Assembly (NCBI RefSeq): GCF_009930815.1
Contig: NZ_CP022222.1
Coordinates: 5,312,501 to 5,376,500 of the forward strand
Direction of reading: 5' to 3'
Length of the DNA: 64,000 nucleotides
DNA from: Bradyrhizobium sp. CCBAU 051011
GTDB taxonomy: Bacteria; Pseudomonadota; Alphaproteobacteria; Rhizobiales; Xanthobacteraceae
Part shown: positions 31,833 through 40,950 of the stretch, one piece after another
How the letters are laid out: every line of letters starts with the position of its first letter
Numbering within the stretch: the stretch's first letter is position 1
Notes under the pieces: generated by a model
Databases searched by the model: none
What the model was told of the DNA's origin: nothing
What the model saw: only the letters and a program-made list of their open reading frames with translations
Position numbers and translations under genes: made by a program

Positions 31833-32012
31833 ATGTCGAATGATAAGCCCCTCAAGCCCGACGACTTCCCGGTTGAGGTTGAGGGCGACGAATTAATGAC
31901 CGCGGACGGCAAGCCAATCGCCAAGGCGAAAACGCCAGACATCGCAGAGGATATCGCGGACCGTCTCAACGAAGACGATTACCGCAAAGAGCAGAACAGA
32001 TGGTCGGCTTGA
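31833..32012 (+). CDS. Conserved acidic small protein (59 aa)
   Basis: The sequence starts MSNDKPLKPDDFPVEVEGDE and continues with ADGKPIAKAKTPDIAEDIADRLNEDDYRKEQ. From memory, similar proteins are widespread in rhizobia. GGGAGG stands before the ATG. Function unknown. Confidence 0.78.
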   Translation: MSNDKPLKPDDFPVEVEGDELMTADGKPIAKAKTPDIAEDIADRLNEDDYRKEQNRWSA

Positions 32013-32406
32013 TTTTTAGCTCGTGGTCGCGGCGAAGCATGCCGCTCACAGGCCGCAGCAATATCACACCGGATGCGGTGACGCCCCCGAGGCGTATCGA
32101 CCCAACTTGCCCGTAAGCGCGCGTTCGCAGCCTTGCGGTTCATCGCCAGTTCGAAAACCGTTGGTGTCTCCCCCGGCAGATCGCCGGCGTTGGTACCCTA
32201 CAGAATTCTGTCGAGAGTACGCACCCGCCACCACGCGCGCTGAAGGTTCTGGCGACACAGCCCCATTGATCGACGCGATCTCACTCGCATATCTCCAATA
32301 CATTTCCGAACCCAAGAAAGAAGCGGAACGTTACGCTGCTGGGGCCGTTCCATCTCTATGGCCGACCTTCGTCGGCATAGAGTCAAATTGAATTGGAAAA
32401 AATCAG
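32013..32406. other. Intergenic region without a supported gene
   Basis: Open frames here have no family features or good ribosome binding sites, so I leave them out. Confidence 0.4.
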
Positions 32407-33165
32407 ATGAGAAAGACATTAATGGTTTCGGTGGCCGTTGCGGCCTTATTGGCGGCGACCGGGCTTGCGACTGCTCAAGGCGTTAATCAAGGAGCAGCGA
32501 AGGAATCTCCGACTGCCGCTTCGCCTAAAGGTGATACTGCGGCGCCGATGAATGCACCGGCAGCAAAGGGAGCCGAGACAGCAACCCCCGGCGCTGGGTC
32601 GAAAGAGGCGGTGCCTCCACGTGCGGAGGGCAAGCCGGATGCAAAGACGACCGGCGACATGAAAGCCGATGGCAAGTCAAAGGCATCAGATTCAACTAGT
32701 CCGACCACCACTTCGAAGGACTTGAAGAGTCCGACCGCCGAAACGAAGTCGCCTTCTGACAGCAAGACGGTCGGCGAGACGAAAGCCGACGGTAAAACGA
32801 AAGCGCCTGATTCGACCACCACTTCAAAGGACTTAAAAACTCCGACTGCCGAGACCAAGCCTTCGAACCCCGACAGCAAGACGACCGGCAATGCCGCCAC
32901 CGCGGCGACAGCAGCGCCTCCCGCCGAAAAGCGCACCCAGATAACCTCGGCAATCAAGCAAGAGAAGGTCGAGGAAGTTAAAGACGTGAACTTCAATCTC
33001 TCAATCGGAACGGCTGTCCCGGCAGGTGTCCGCTATCACCCGATGCCGTCACGTATCGTGGAAATCTATCCGGAATGGCGTGGATACGATTTCATCCTGG
33101 TGCGCGGCAAGTACATCATTCTTCGCCCACACACCCACGAGATCGTTTACATCATCGAAGGTTAA
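32407..33165 (+). CDS. Secreted DUF1236-type protein with internal repeats
   Basis: A signal peptide (MVSVAVAALLAATGLATAQG) precedes a long Lys/Thr/Ser/Pro-rich region with two ~35-residue repeats built around TTSKDLKSPTAETK and TTSKDLKTPTAETK. The C-terminal ~70 residues (VNFNLSIGTAVPAGVRYHPMP then YDFILVRGKYIILRPHTHEIVYIIE) match DUF1236, a periplasmic domain common in Bradyrhizobiaceae. The repeats look like a flexible wall-spanning or mineral-binding linker. A strong terminator follows. Confidence 0.85.
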   Translation: MRKTLMVSVAVAALLAATGLATAQGVNQGAAKESPTAASPKGDTAAPMNAPAAKGAETATPGAGSKEAVPPRAEGKPDAKTTGDMKADGKSKASDSTSPTTTSKDLKSPTAETKSPSDSKTVGETKADGKTKAPDSTTTSKDLKTPTAETKPSNPDSKTTGNAATAATAAPPAEKRTQITSAIKQEKVEEVKDVNFNLSIGTAVPAGVRYHPMPSRIVEIYPEWRGYDFILVRGKYIILRPHTHEIVYIIEG

Positions 33166-33196
33166 GCGAATCCGCCAGCAAACTACAAGCAAACGA

Positions 33197-33226
33197 GAGG
33201 GCGGCTTAACAGCCGCCCTCATTTTC
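33197..33226 (+). terminator. Strong terminator after the DUF1236 gene
   Basis: GAGGGCGGCT (33197-33206) and AGCCGCCCTC (33211-33220) form a 10-pair stem with loop TAAC, followed by ATTTT. Confidence 0.85.
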
Positions 33227-33419
33227 TGAGCCAACCACCGCCGGTGCGTCCTAATTGTCCTTCGAGAAGAGTCCCATTCTTGAAAGCGAGCAATATTGAC
33301 CAGCGTGGATAGATCCCAAGACGTATGTTGGTTCGATCACGGTCCCACCGATTGGCAACAATCGGTGACTGAGAATGTCGCGCTCCCGCCTGGTCTTACG
33401 GGGAGCGTCATGCTGTCGA

Positions 33420-33560
33420 CTCAATCCAATCCAATTTTGGTGTCGAGATGCGGCAACCCGATGAGGTTGGTCTGCGTCGAGCCGGACCTGGTTTTGATCT
33501 GCGCACCTTTGAATGCGCAAAGTGCAATGCCGGCACAACCTTCCTCGTTGCCATTTAGGT
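33420..33560 (+). pseudogene. Decayed zinc-ribbon gene fragment
   Basis: RCGNPMRLVCVEP in one frame and, after a shift, AGPGFDLRTFECAKC in another resemble the two Cys knuckles of the small zinc-ribbon family at 34242. No intact frame remains. Confidence 0.5.
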
Positions 33561-33599
33561 GGGGCTTCGTCTTGCGGAGAGTCGGTGTTGGAGTTGTCC

Positions 33600-33836
33600 C
33601 TATTTCACTGGGGATGGCGAAGGACGATCATTGAGCATCGCCGCTCCTTCCCATGTATGGGCGTCCAGCCACTCCTCGTTCTTGAACAGGGTACGAAGTG
33701 ATAAGGCTATCTGCCGGCGCTGATTGCGATCGGCCCCAGGTGGGAATGAGCGAGCATAGCGCAACATATCGCGCCTTATTCCGACAAGTTCCTCAATACT
33801 GTGACGCTGCTCGACCAACCGGTGTACAGAAGGCAT
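33600..33836 (-). CDS. Hypothetical helical protein (78 aa), paralogue of the product at 46455
   Basis: The segment RRDMLRYARSFPPGADRNQRRQIALSLRTLFKNEEWLDAHT is closely matched by RRNTLRYARTFSPGNERNQHRQLAVSLRTLF in the protein starting at 46455. Conservation of the pair argues for a real gene. No known domain. It ends with a short Pro/Ser tail. Confidence 0.65.
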   Translation of the reverse strand: MPSVHRLVEQRHSIEELVGIRRDMLRYARSFPPGADRNQRRQIALSLRTLFKNEEWLDAHTWEGAAMLNDRPSPSPVK

Positions 33837-33853
33837 GATACTTCCCTTGAGGT

Positions 33854-33985
33854 TATGGGCGGGAGCGTTACCGAACTCTCAGCACCGAAAGCTGCCACGG
33901 ACGGGGCGGTGATGAGATACTTTGCGCCCTTGCGGTGCCGGGCACTGGTCAATATCGCTCAGTTTTCGAAACTTACTTCTTGGGA
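33854..33985. repeat. Composite repeat, copy 2
   Basis: GGGCGGGAGCGTTACCGAACTCTCAG then GGGGCGGTGATG, followed by TCGCTCAGTTTTCGAAACTTAC, matches the block order at 27533 and 34509 with divergence. Confidence 0.55.
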
Positions 33986-34071
33986 ATTTCGAGTGGTCTA
34001 TTTCGGCCAATGGTTCGCAATCCTGCTGGCATGGATCGCCCGTCAGCGAGCTAACGAATCACGCCGCTAGC

Positions 34072-34245
34072 TCATTTCGCCGTTAGCCAGTTTTTCATGT
34101 CTGCGGCGATGCGAAGCTGTGCTGCTTTTCTGATGGCTTCGGATCGCTTCAATCCGGGCGGCAACTTGTTGGCCTGCGCCAGAGCTTCAGATGCCCGGGC
34201 AGCCCAATCGTGACTATCGATATCGTTGCGCGTCAGTTCTGTCAT
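34072..34245 (-). CDS. Small conserved helical protein (57 aa)
   Basis: Starts MTELTRNDIDSHDWAARASE and continues with LPPGLKRSEAIRKAAQLRIAADMKNW. The ATG overlaps the stop of the zinc-ribbon gene upstream (ATGA), so both are translated together. Function unknown. Confidence 0.7.
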   Translation of the reverse strand: MTELTRNDIDSHDWAARASEALAQANKLPPGLKRSEAIRKAAQLRIAADMKNWLTAK

Positions 34246-34487
34246 GTCATCGTCCTTAATGTGGCGCGGAGGTCGCTGTGCTCCCGGCCGATAACATCGG
34301 ACTTCATCGGATCGGCGTTTACTTGCGCGTCGTGGATAAGGCCGCACTTAGTGCACCGCAGGGTCCAGTGCTCGAACCCAGAACGTGCTGAAGTAATATG
34401 CTGGATCTCCATGCGCGACTGGCATTTGGGACAACGAGGGCGCTCCGCCACGCGAGGCGATAGGTTGGATGCTTGTGAATTGGGCAA
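34242..34487 (-). CDS. Small zinc-ribbon protein (81 aa)
   Basis: Two Cys pairs (CPKC and CTKC, about 25 residues apart) make a zinc ribbon; the middle SARSGFEHWTLRCTKCG and the C-terminal DPMKSDVIGREHSDLRA are shared with damaged relatives elsewhere in this window. It is the only intact member seen. It probably binds zinc and perhaps nucleic acid. It is coupled to the 57-residue gene downstream. Confidence 0.7.
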   Translation of the reverse strand: MPNSQASNLSPRVAERPRCPKCQSRMEIQHITSARSGFEHWTLRCTKCGLIHDAQVNADPMKSDVIGREHSDLRATLRTMT

Positions 34488-34508
34488 CAGATGCCTCCGG
34501 TTAAATCA

Positions 34509-34620
34509 GGCGGGAGCACTACCGCGCTGTCTCCGATGGGTGCCGGAACGGTGCGGTGATCGCAGCAGTATGCCGACTCGGCGTTATGAATGCTGATCAA
34601 TTTTGCTCACTTCCCAATAA
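34509..34620. repeat. Composite repeat, copy 3
   Basis: CAGGCGGGAGCACTACCGC...GGAACGGTGCGGTGATCG followed by CAATTTTGCTCACTTCCC. It lies directly upstream of the zinc-ribbon gene, as copy 1 does for its broken relative. Confidence 0.6.
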
Positions 34621-34725
34621 TGAATGAGACGTTCTTCCCGGATTAAGCGAGGATGGCTGGAACGAAGGCGATCTCACAATATTGGTCCCTCGGCGGTATT
34701 GTTACCGACCAGATGGAGGCTATCC

Positions 34726-35067
34726 ATGAGAAAGATCAGTATTGCACTCTTGGCTGGCGCAGGCGTTCTGTTCGCGAACAGCGCCATGGCTGCCGACGTG
34801 TTTACCAACGATGCCACGTATCTCGGCATGAACCAGCCGAACGTGGAGCAAGTGCGCCTGGTTTGCGATGACTCCGGCCGTTGCTACCGGTCCCGTGGAC
34901 CGCGGCGCGTGGTCATCCAGCAGGGCTACGACGATTCGTACAACTATGCTCCCCGCGAGCGGTATATCGAGAGGCGCGGTTATTATGACGATCAATCGCG
35001 CTCCGGCATCGGCTTCGGCGCGCCGGGCGTGAGCATCGGTGTGGGCGTCGGTAACGGTCGCTGGTAA
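34726..35067 (+). CDS. Secreted hypothetical protein (113 aa)
   Basis: Signal peptide (MRKISIALLAGAGVLFANSAMA) followed by a Cys pair (CDDSGRC) and a Tyr/Arg-rich region; the end (SIGVGVGNGRW) is Gly-rich. GGAGG precedes the ATG. It is a periplasmic or surface protein of unknown function; a distant resemblance to the secreted protein at 45918 is limited to the GVGVG motif. Confidence 0.75.
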   Translation: MRKISIALLAGAGVLFANSAMAADVFTNDATYLGMNQPNVEQVRLVCDDSGRCYRSRGPRRVVIQQGYDDSYNYAPRERYIERRGYYDDQSRSGIGFGAPGVSIGVGVGNGRW

Positions 35068-35129
35068 GTACATGAGGCCGAAGAGATCGTTGCGGCCGTT
35101 TTTCTCCTATCCCTCAATCGGAGTGTGTA

Positions 35130-35201
35130 ATGAACATTTTTTACATCATCGGCGTCGTGGTTGTCATAATCTTTGTTGCCGGATTCCTCGGGCTGCGTTG
35201 A
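35130..35201 (+). CDS. Tiny hydrophobic peptide (23 aa)
   Basis: MNIFYIIGVVVVIIFVAGFL is one membrane helix ending in GLR. GGAG lies 6 bases before the ATG. A copy without its start codon exists on the other strand near 45630-45690, inside the inverted duplication. Similar micro-peptides occur in rhizobia as far as I recall. Confidence 0.65.
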   Translation: MNIFYIIGVVVVIIFVAGFLGLR

Positions 35202-35858
35202 ACAAACCATCCGATATGATTCTGACCTGATCTTATCATGGCTGGCCAAAGGCAGTAATAACTGAGAGCAATCCGCTTGCGCTTGGTACAACTTTCGATC
35301 CCAAGAACGCCGTCCACGCCAGCTGAATTGTTGATGCTGGCCCCCGGCTCAGGTCAAACCGGTGACAGAGCACGCCATAGCCAACACCGAGCGCCCTTTC
35401 ATCCTCTCGCCCGAGGTCGACCGAAGCGGTATGATTCCTGTCTGGCACGATGACATTCGCGTCCGGGAGGGAGAACAATGATTGCTGCCTCACCGCCACC
35501 ACAGCGGCCCCCTATTACGCCCGTCTCAGACGACCATCTGCCAGAGCCAGATGCCGCAGCGACGGAAGCCGCCGACGAGACGGAGATGCCGCTGCCGTCC
35601 GATCCGCGGACGTTCTTCCTCGGTGGTTTGTTCGGGTTGGGTGCCTTGGCGGCGCTCTACGTGGCAAGCGCGATCATCCTACCCATCGTACTCGCCTTCG
35701 TGTTGAATCTCCTTCTTCAACCCGCTGTCCGTCTCTTGGGGTGTTTGCATCTGCCCCGTACAGTTGGCGCGCTCTTGACTATCTTTCTGGTCATTGGAGC
35801 GCTTGCAGGTCTCGTGGCGGCCTTATCGGTACCGACCGCGACTTGGGCTGAACGGCTG
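35147..35858 (+). repeat. Inverted duplication, left arm
   Basis: From the micro-peptide gene through the first ~127 codons of the AI-2E transporter, this segment is closely repeated in reverse at 45016-45690. It includes GAGAGCAATCCGCTTGCGCT and CGCGTCCGGGAGGGAGAACA in both arms. Confidence 0.85.
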
Positions 35859-36638
35859 CCCGAGGGCATACCGCGCCTGCAGGCACATCTGCAGGTTATC
35901 AGAGTGCCAATCGAAGCGTTGCAAAAGGTTATCCAACAGGCCGAGCAGGTTGCAGACGCTCCACCTGGCCAGGGCTCGATCGTCTCGGTTCGCCGCGATC
36001 TTGGCCTGACGGGCGCACTTTTCGCAGGGACGCGCTCCGTACTCGATGGCCTGTTTACGACTGTCCTGGTGCTCTATTTTCTTTTGGTTGCGGGCGACAT
36101 ATTCCTTCGACGCATTGTTGAGATCCTGCCGACATTCGGTGACAAGCGACAGGCCGTCGATATCTCTCAGCAGATCCAGGAGGACATATCGGGCTATCTG
36201 GTGACAATCACGGCCATGAATGCCGCGGTCGGTGTCACGACGGCGGCCGCGATGTATCTTTGCGGTCTGGGAGACCCGTTGTTGTGGGGCACCACAGCCT
36301 TCCTGCTCAACTACATTCCAATTTTGGGGCCGCTTTTCGGCGTCGGCATCTTCGTGTTGGTCGGAATGCTGAGCTTCGAAAGTCTATGGTGGGCGTTGCT
36401 GCCGCCGGCCCTTTACCTTGGCATTCACCTCATTGAGGGTGAAACAGTAACGCCGATGCTGCTGGCGCGGCGCTTCACGCTGAATCCGGTGTTGATCATC
36501 CTGTCGCTGATATTCTGGTTCTGGATGTGGGGCGTGCTTGGCGCAATCCTGGCCGTTCCGATGCTGGCTATCCTGAAGATCATCTGTGACAGGTTGCGCC
36601 CGCTCAAGGCCCTGGGGCACTTCCTCGAAGGGGAATAG
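35478..36638 (+). CDS. AI-2E family (PerM-like) transporter
   Basis: The 386-residue membrane protein has about eight hydrophobic helices and the family hallmarks: paired N-terminal helices (YVASAIILPIVLAFVLNLLLQP), a cytoplasmic/periplasmic middle, LLVAGDIFLRRIVEILP, and the C-terminal block with WGTTAFLLNYIPILGP, EGETVTPMLLARRF and FWFWMWGVLGAILAVPML. The family covers small-molecule efflux and cation/proton exchange. The ATG follows GGGAGGGAGAACA. A truncated, fused copy exists at 44589-45396. Confidence 0.92.
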   Translation: MIAASPPPQRPPITPVSDDHLPEPDAAATEAADETEMPLPSDPRTFFLGGLFGLGALAALYVASAIILPIVLAFVLNLLLQPAVRLLGCLHLPRTVGALLTIFLVIGALAGLVAALSVPTATWAERLPEGIPRLQAHLQVIRVPIEALQKVIQQAEQVADAPPGQGSIVSVRRDLGLTGALFAGTRSVLDGLFTTVLVLYFLLVAGDIFLRRIVEILPTFGDKRQAVDISQQIQEDISGYLVTITAMNAAVGVTTAAAMYLCGLGDPLLWGTTAFLLNYIPILGPLFGVGIFVLVGMLSFESLWWALLPPALYLGIHLIEGETVTPMLLARRFTLNPVLIILSLIFWFWMWGVLGAILAVPMLAILKIICDRLRPLKALGHFLEGE

Positions 36639-36705
36639 CGGTATCTCCCTCTCGTTTATCATGTGTTGCCATCGAACGAACTCGGTAGCAACGAGTTGTC
36701 CTTGA

Positions 36706-36932
36706 TGGCTAAAAGCAAATCACCATCGATTGGTCCAATGAGCGTGCAGCCTATCGAGCACAGCTTGACCGCGCGGAACCAACTGCCGACCATGATGTCA
36801 ACGCGCGGCGAAGACAAGAGGACGCCCCTCCCGAAAAACGAGCAAGCCAGGATGGAAGCAGTCCGCGTCGCGAGAGCCAGAATTATGCGGCGCAATTCCC
36901 TGCGGAAGCAGCGACAAGCTCAAGAGTGCTAA
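36706..36932 (+). CDS. Possible small basic protein (75 aa)
   Basis: The frame is open, with a basic helical C-terminus (RMEAVRVARARIMRRNSLRKQ). No good ribosome binding site and no known family, so it may not be a gene. Confidence 0.3.
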
Positions 36933-36950
36933 TCTCGCCACGATGCTTGT

Positions 36951-37151
36951 TCAGTTTCTGGAGTCATTTGCCCGGTCCAGCTCGCGAAGGTACGACAGTC
37001 CATGCACCGTCAAGCGGTGCTCGTCTTTTTCGCCCCCTAGGTACAATTCCATCAGATGCCTGGAAAGCCGTTCACGGGCCCCCTTGGTCTCGGAACGGTC
37101 TGCAAGCGTGCCGTATAGGCTCAGCGCGCGATCAACGGGGAGGATACTCAT
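36951..37151 (-). CDS. Hypothetical protein (66 aa)
   Basis: The product (MSILPVDRALSLYGTLADRS then RLSRHLMELYLGGEKDEHRLTVHGLSYLREL) has balanced composition and helix pattern suggesting a true gene. No family recognised. An ATG three codons upstream is an alternative start. Confidence 0.55.
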   Translation of the reverse strand: MSILPVDRALSLYGTLADRSETKGARERLSRHLMELYLGGEKDEHRLTVHGLSYLRELDRANDSRN

Positions 37152-37160
37152 TGGATTCAA

Positions 37161-37659
37161 CTCACAGGATCATTTCAAGCTCTCAACAAGGTTCGCTGCT
37201 TCGCATTGTTCCGGAAAAACATCCCAGCTCGTGAAGCAATTTTAGGCGCGAAGTGATGGCGCCCGTACACCAACGGGCTAAAGCCAACGCCGAGACGCGG
37301 GGCGTTGAGCGGCATCGCGGACAAGGTGTCGGTCATACGAGATTTCCTAGGCACGGCGTTAGTCGGGGGTAAGTTGGATAGCAGGGCGCGAGCCGGTCAA
37401 ATGGCTAGCGGGGGTTATTTCATGAATTTTTCTAAATGAGCAGAATTGAACAGCGCCGAGATGGCGAGGGGTCCAAGGTCACTCCGATATGCGCTATGGA
37501 ACAAGCGATCCCGATAACAGGTGCCCAGTGACGAACCCGAGTTGACCGTTGATTTAGATGTCGCCGGAAGGTCTGGTTTCACGGCGGTGTATTTGAACCG
37601 ACATCGGTCTTCAAAGCGAAATCACCGAGAAGCTTTCAGATCAAGGGGAGATATAGGCC
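37161..37659. other. Intergenic region without a supported gene
   Basis: No recognisable coding or RNA features seen in these 499 bases. Confidence 0.4.
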
Positions 37660-38154
37660 ATGCGTGTCTTGATCCTCGCATTGTCGGTCCTGGCATTTTT
37701 TGTCAGTGCCGATGCTGGCAAAGCCGGTCCGAGCACGGCCAACCGCGACCTGTCGGCATCCGTCGATCCGTCGATCTTTGTCGACGAAGCAACTCAGGAA
37801 ACCGAGGATCAGATCGGCCTCGACAAGCGAAAGCGGCGCGACGTGCAGCGCCGGCTGACCGGTCTCGGCTTCGACACCAAGGTCAACGGCAGGTTCGACG
37901 AACAGACCCGCGCCGTCATCACGCGCTGGCAGGGGGCACGCGGCTATCCCAGGACTGGCTTCCTCAGCACGCTGCAGCATCGGGCGTTACAGACCGAGTT
38001 CGTCTCGGCGGCCCAGGCCAGATTCACGAGCAGCGACAAATCAGATGGCGGCGATCCGGCCCGTCATCGCGGCCGGGGTGGCGCTCGCCATCACCGCAGT
38101 GGTGGCGGTCCCGGTGGCTTGATTGGTGGCGTGATGGGCGGCATGTTTAGGTGA
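37660..38154 (+). CDS. Secreted peptidoglycan-binding domain protein
   Basis: A signal peptide (LILALSVLAFFVSADAGKA) is followed by a PG_binding_1-type repeat (KRRDVQRRLTGLGFDTKVNGRFDEQTRAVITRWQGARGYPRTGFLS). The C-terminus is His/Gly/Arg-rich (GGGPGGLIGGVMGGMF), perhaps metal-binding or aggregating. GGGGAG stands before the ATG. It is expected in the periplasm, bound to the wall. Confidence 0.83.
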   Translation: MRVLILALSVLAFFVSADAGKAGPSTANRDLSASVDPSIFVDEATQETEDQIGLDKRKRRDVQRRLTGLGFDTKVNGRFDEQTRAVITRWQGARGYPRTGFLSTLQHRALQTEFVSAAQARFTSSDKSDGGDPARHRGRGGARHHRSGGGPGGLIGGVMGGMFR

Positions 38155-38269
38155 CCCGACCAACTGTACGACAATCATGCGGAGCGTGAGTTCTCTCGGT
38201 CCGCACGATCAGCGGGGCCCGTCGTCGTCCCGAATTGCTGATCCAGTCAATCCGGGACTGTTTCGAGCT

Positions 38270-38410
38270 CCAAGTGGCCCGGTTTGACATCCGAACATTC
38301 GAGTGTCCTGAGTGCGACCACGTCCATCAAACTGTAGTCGAGCTGGTCGATCCGATGAAATCGCGCAAAACCAACGCTTGGCTTATGGGGCAACTTCGAG
38401 CGCCAACGCG
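38270..38410 (+). pseudogene. Zinc-ribbon gene fragment
   Basis: The frame encodes FDIRTFECPECDHVHQTVVELVDPMKSRKTNAWLMGQLRAP, the C-terminal half of the zinc-ribbon family at 34242; the first Cys pair is missing. Confidence 0.6.
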
Positions 38411-38872
38411 AGGCCGCCTACCACGTTTCGCTGTTGGCCTCCGGAACCAATCGCCTGGAGATCACTTGGTGATGCACTACCGGATGCCTTTCCCCAGAGT
38501 CATCCGATGAATGCGGCCCCAGTCGCCCCCGTGCTGGGGTCGTTTCTTTTGTGCGAAGAGTCTCCTCTGAAAGCCCGTTATCGTTGTCAGCGGCCGTCCG
38601 GATTTCGCTACCAAAGACCCCAGCTCCTAATGTAACCGACCGTGCAAAGCCACCCGAAGTATGCGGTCAATCTTACATGTGATCAAAATTGCTCAGACGG
38701 TGACGACATCATGAGCGACCTTGGTTGAAGGCGGGGGAGTGCAGTGATGCTCGCCTGGCGACGAGGAAGCCTCGCTTACCGACGCAGGCTGCCTCGCTCC
38801 TCATGGACAGGAACGCTTTTTTGACGCTCCCTGCCTGAAAAATCGCTAAGATAGACGTCCATCGCGGGGACC

Positions 38873-39562
38873 ATGCCGGACATGCCAGACCACACCGATC
38901 AGGCTTCTTTTGATCCCAAGGAATTTCTCGCCAAGGTGGGCGAGGGGAAAACCATTGTTGAATTTCGTAAGGATCAGGTCGTTTTCGCCCAAGGAGATGT
39001 GGCGAACACGATTTTCTATATTCAAAAAGGTCGCGTCAAGGTTGTTGTCATATCTGAACAAGGCAAGGAAGCGGTGGTCGGAATTTTAGGACCAGGCCAA
39101 TTCTTTGGCGAAGGCTGCATGAACGGCCATTCGCTGCGCATCGCGACAACGACCGCGATGGAAGATTGCCTGGTCACCGCGATAACGAAGGCGGCCATGC
39201 TGGCGGCACTTCACAGCCAGCCAAAATTTTCCGAATTGTTCATGGCCTATTTGTTGACCCGGAATAGCCGAATTGAAGAGGACCTGATCGACCAACTCTT
39301 CAACTCCAGTGAAAAACGGTTAGCGCGCCTGCTGCTCCTGCTGGCGAATTTCGGCAAGGAGGGCAGCCCTCAACCGATCACTCCGAATATCAGCCAGGAA
39401 ACATTGGCCGAAATGATTGGAACGACGCGATCCCGCGTCAGCTTCTTCATGAACAGATTCCGCAAGCTTGGCTTCATCAGCTACAACGGGAAGATCGAGG
39501 TCAACAGTTCATTGCTGAACGCGGTCTTGTACGACAAGCCAGAAATCAAGAGCGAGCCGTGA
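38873..39562 (+). CDS. Crp/Fnr-family transcriptional regulator
   Basis: The 229-residue protein has a cyclic-nucleotide-binding fold (VVFAQGDVANTIFYIQKGRVKVVVISEQGKEAVVGILGPGQFFGE) and a C-terminal HTH (SQETLAEMIGTTRSRVSFFMNRFRKLGFI). No N-terminal Cys cluster for an Fe-S centre is visible, so it is not a typical FNR. A second ATG at 38882 may be the true start. It is a lone regulator; targets are unknown. Confidence 0.92.
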   Translation: MPDMPDHTDQASFDPKEFLAKVGEGKTIVEFRKDQVVFAQGDVANTIFYIQKGRVKVVVISEQGKEAVVGILGPGQFFGEGCMNGHSLRIATTTAMEDCLVTAITKAAMLAALHSQPKFSELFMAYLLTRNSRIEEDLIDQLFNSSEKRLARLLLLLANFGKEGSPQPITPNISQETLAEMIGTTRSRVSFFMNRFRKLGFISYNGKIEVNSSLLNAVLYDKPEIKSEP

Positions 39563-39632
39563 TGAAGATATCTCCGGATGCGCCCAGCCTCCAACTGCGT
39601 TGAATTAATCCTGACGCGGGCGGCGGGCGCTT

Positions 39633-39829
39633 CTATCGGCGCCACCAGCTCCTTTGCCAGCCCCGTCCGCCACCGAGAAGGAGATGCACAATAAGCAGGA
39701 GCACTACGGCGCCGATCGTGGCGTTGACGATGGCGCTGATCAATCCAGTACCGAGATGGATTCCGAGTTGCGGGAGCAACCAGCTTCCGATAAAGGCGCC
39801 CACGATACCGACAACAAGTACACGTAATG
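39633..39829 (-). pseudogene. GlsB/YeaQ/YmgE-family membrane protein, C-terminal remnant
   Basis: The minus strand encodes VLVVGIVGAFIGSWLLPQLGIHLGTGLISAIVNATIGAVVLLLIVHLLLGGGRG, the last two helices of this small stress-associated family, and then stops. The first helix and a start codon are absent. Confidence 0.65.
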
Positions 39830-39906
39830 CAGTCAGTAATCGCTTATCGGCTCGGGAAAATGAGGTTTGAAAGCGGCGTGGTGCTCTTTATCTCCTTGGC
39901 AAGGCT

Positions 39907-40218
39907 TCACCTGCTTCTCCATTTCAGTTTAAGCCACTCGCACTTCGCCTCGACCAACGCAAACGAAGCCACTAGAGGCTCTTGCAGTAAGGGAACATCT
40001 TGCGCGATTAACAATAAACCAAGAGGCAACATCCAGAGGCCCAAGACAGGCAAAAAACTAAAGATGCCTCCGAGAATGAGAAGGATTGCAATGACCAGAC
40101 GAATTGCAAATGAGGAGGGCATACGCAACCAACGAATGAACTGAGAGACGCTAATCGGCACTCGCCGATCAATCATCTCGAAGTACCTGTTCAATTCCGC
40201 TCTTGTTGTTGTTGTCAT
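39907..40218 (-). CDS. Small two-helix membrane protein (103 aa)
   Basis: A soluble N-terminus (ELNRYFEMIDRRVPISVSQFIRWLR) is followed by two close hydrophobic stretches (LVIAILLILGGIFSFLPVLG and LGLWMLPLGLLLIAQDVP). I recall similar proteins in rhizobia but no named function. Confidence 0.7.
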   Translation of the reverse strand: MTTTTRAELNRYFEMIDRRVPISVSQFIRWLRMPSSFAIRLVIAILLILGGIFSFLPVLGLWMLPLGLLLIAQDVPLLQEPLVASFALVEAKCEWLKLKWRSR

Positions 40219-40950
40219 TCTGTAAGCTTTGGCAAATAACTACTCAGGTGGCTTTCCATGCGTCAAGGTAACGTTCGGATTGCCCAAAGGTCCCCATAGA
40301 GTTTCGTGGCAGCCCCGTTATTCGCGGATGGGCGCTCCAGATCGAACCGATGAACCATCTGCAAAACCGGATCGAAGAACTCAATCCAATGGCGTCATTA
40401 CCGTCGATAGCGATAGATCGTTACATCACGGCCCGGCATCTATCGATGATCAAGGCCCTGGCCGATATCGGCGTTCGATCACGGCACGTCGGGAGGCAGC
40501 GAATTCATCGCTCGCATGTATTTCGCCCCACATGACCGTCTCGGAGCCACAGGCGCTTGAGGCGGGGACCGTCCGAGCTAAGCGCGCGAGAGCCGCTGGG
40601 ATGTCCCCAGCGGCTCGCGCGTTGCGTAGCGATGTGGTGCGACGCGCAGCGTCGCGTGGTGGAACGTTGCGATGCGCCGAGGCGCGCCGCGTTGCCTACC
40701 ATGATGTCGATAAGTCCTACGCGTCTCATCGACCAGGCTAACATGGCTGGTCGCGAGGCGACTTCAAGACAGCGCTGCTGCCGTAGTCGCGATCTCTTTC
40801 GATCGCGCCGAAAAAGCCGCGACTGCCGGAACGAAAACCTGTAACGGTCGGCTTTGGCGCTGACGACTACGATACTTGCGCATGGTGTCGTTGAGCCAGC
40901 GTACCTGCCAAAAGCGTGATATGCTTAGTCGAAAGCAGCGGGAGACCTAG
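40219..40950. other. Intergenic region with a long hairpin
   Basis: No gene supported. A strong hairpin lies at 40583-40621: CGCGCGA pairs with TCGCGCG and GCCGCTGGG with CCCAGCGGC around ATGTC, with a two-base bulge. There is no T tract. It may be a repeated palindrome or structured RNA. Confidence 0.5.

Noticed and set aside
36663..36705. Extension of the small basic protein to a TTG start
   Set aside because: No support for a TTG start; even the ATG version is doubtful.
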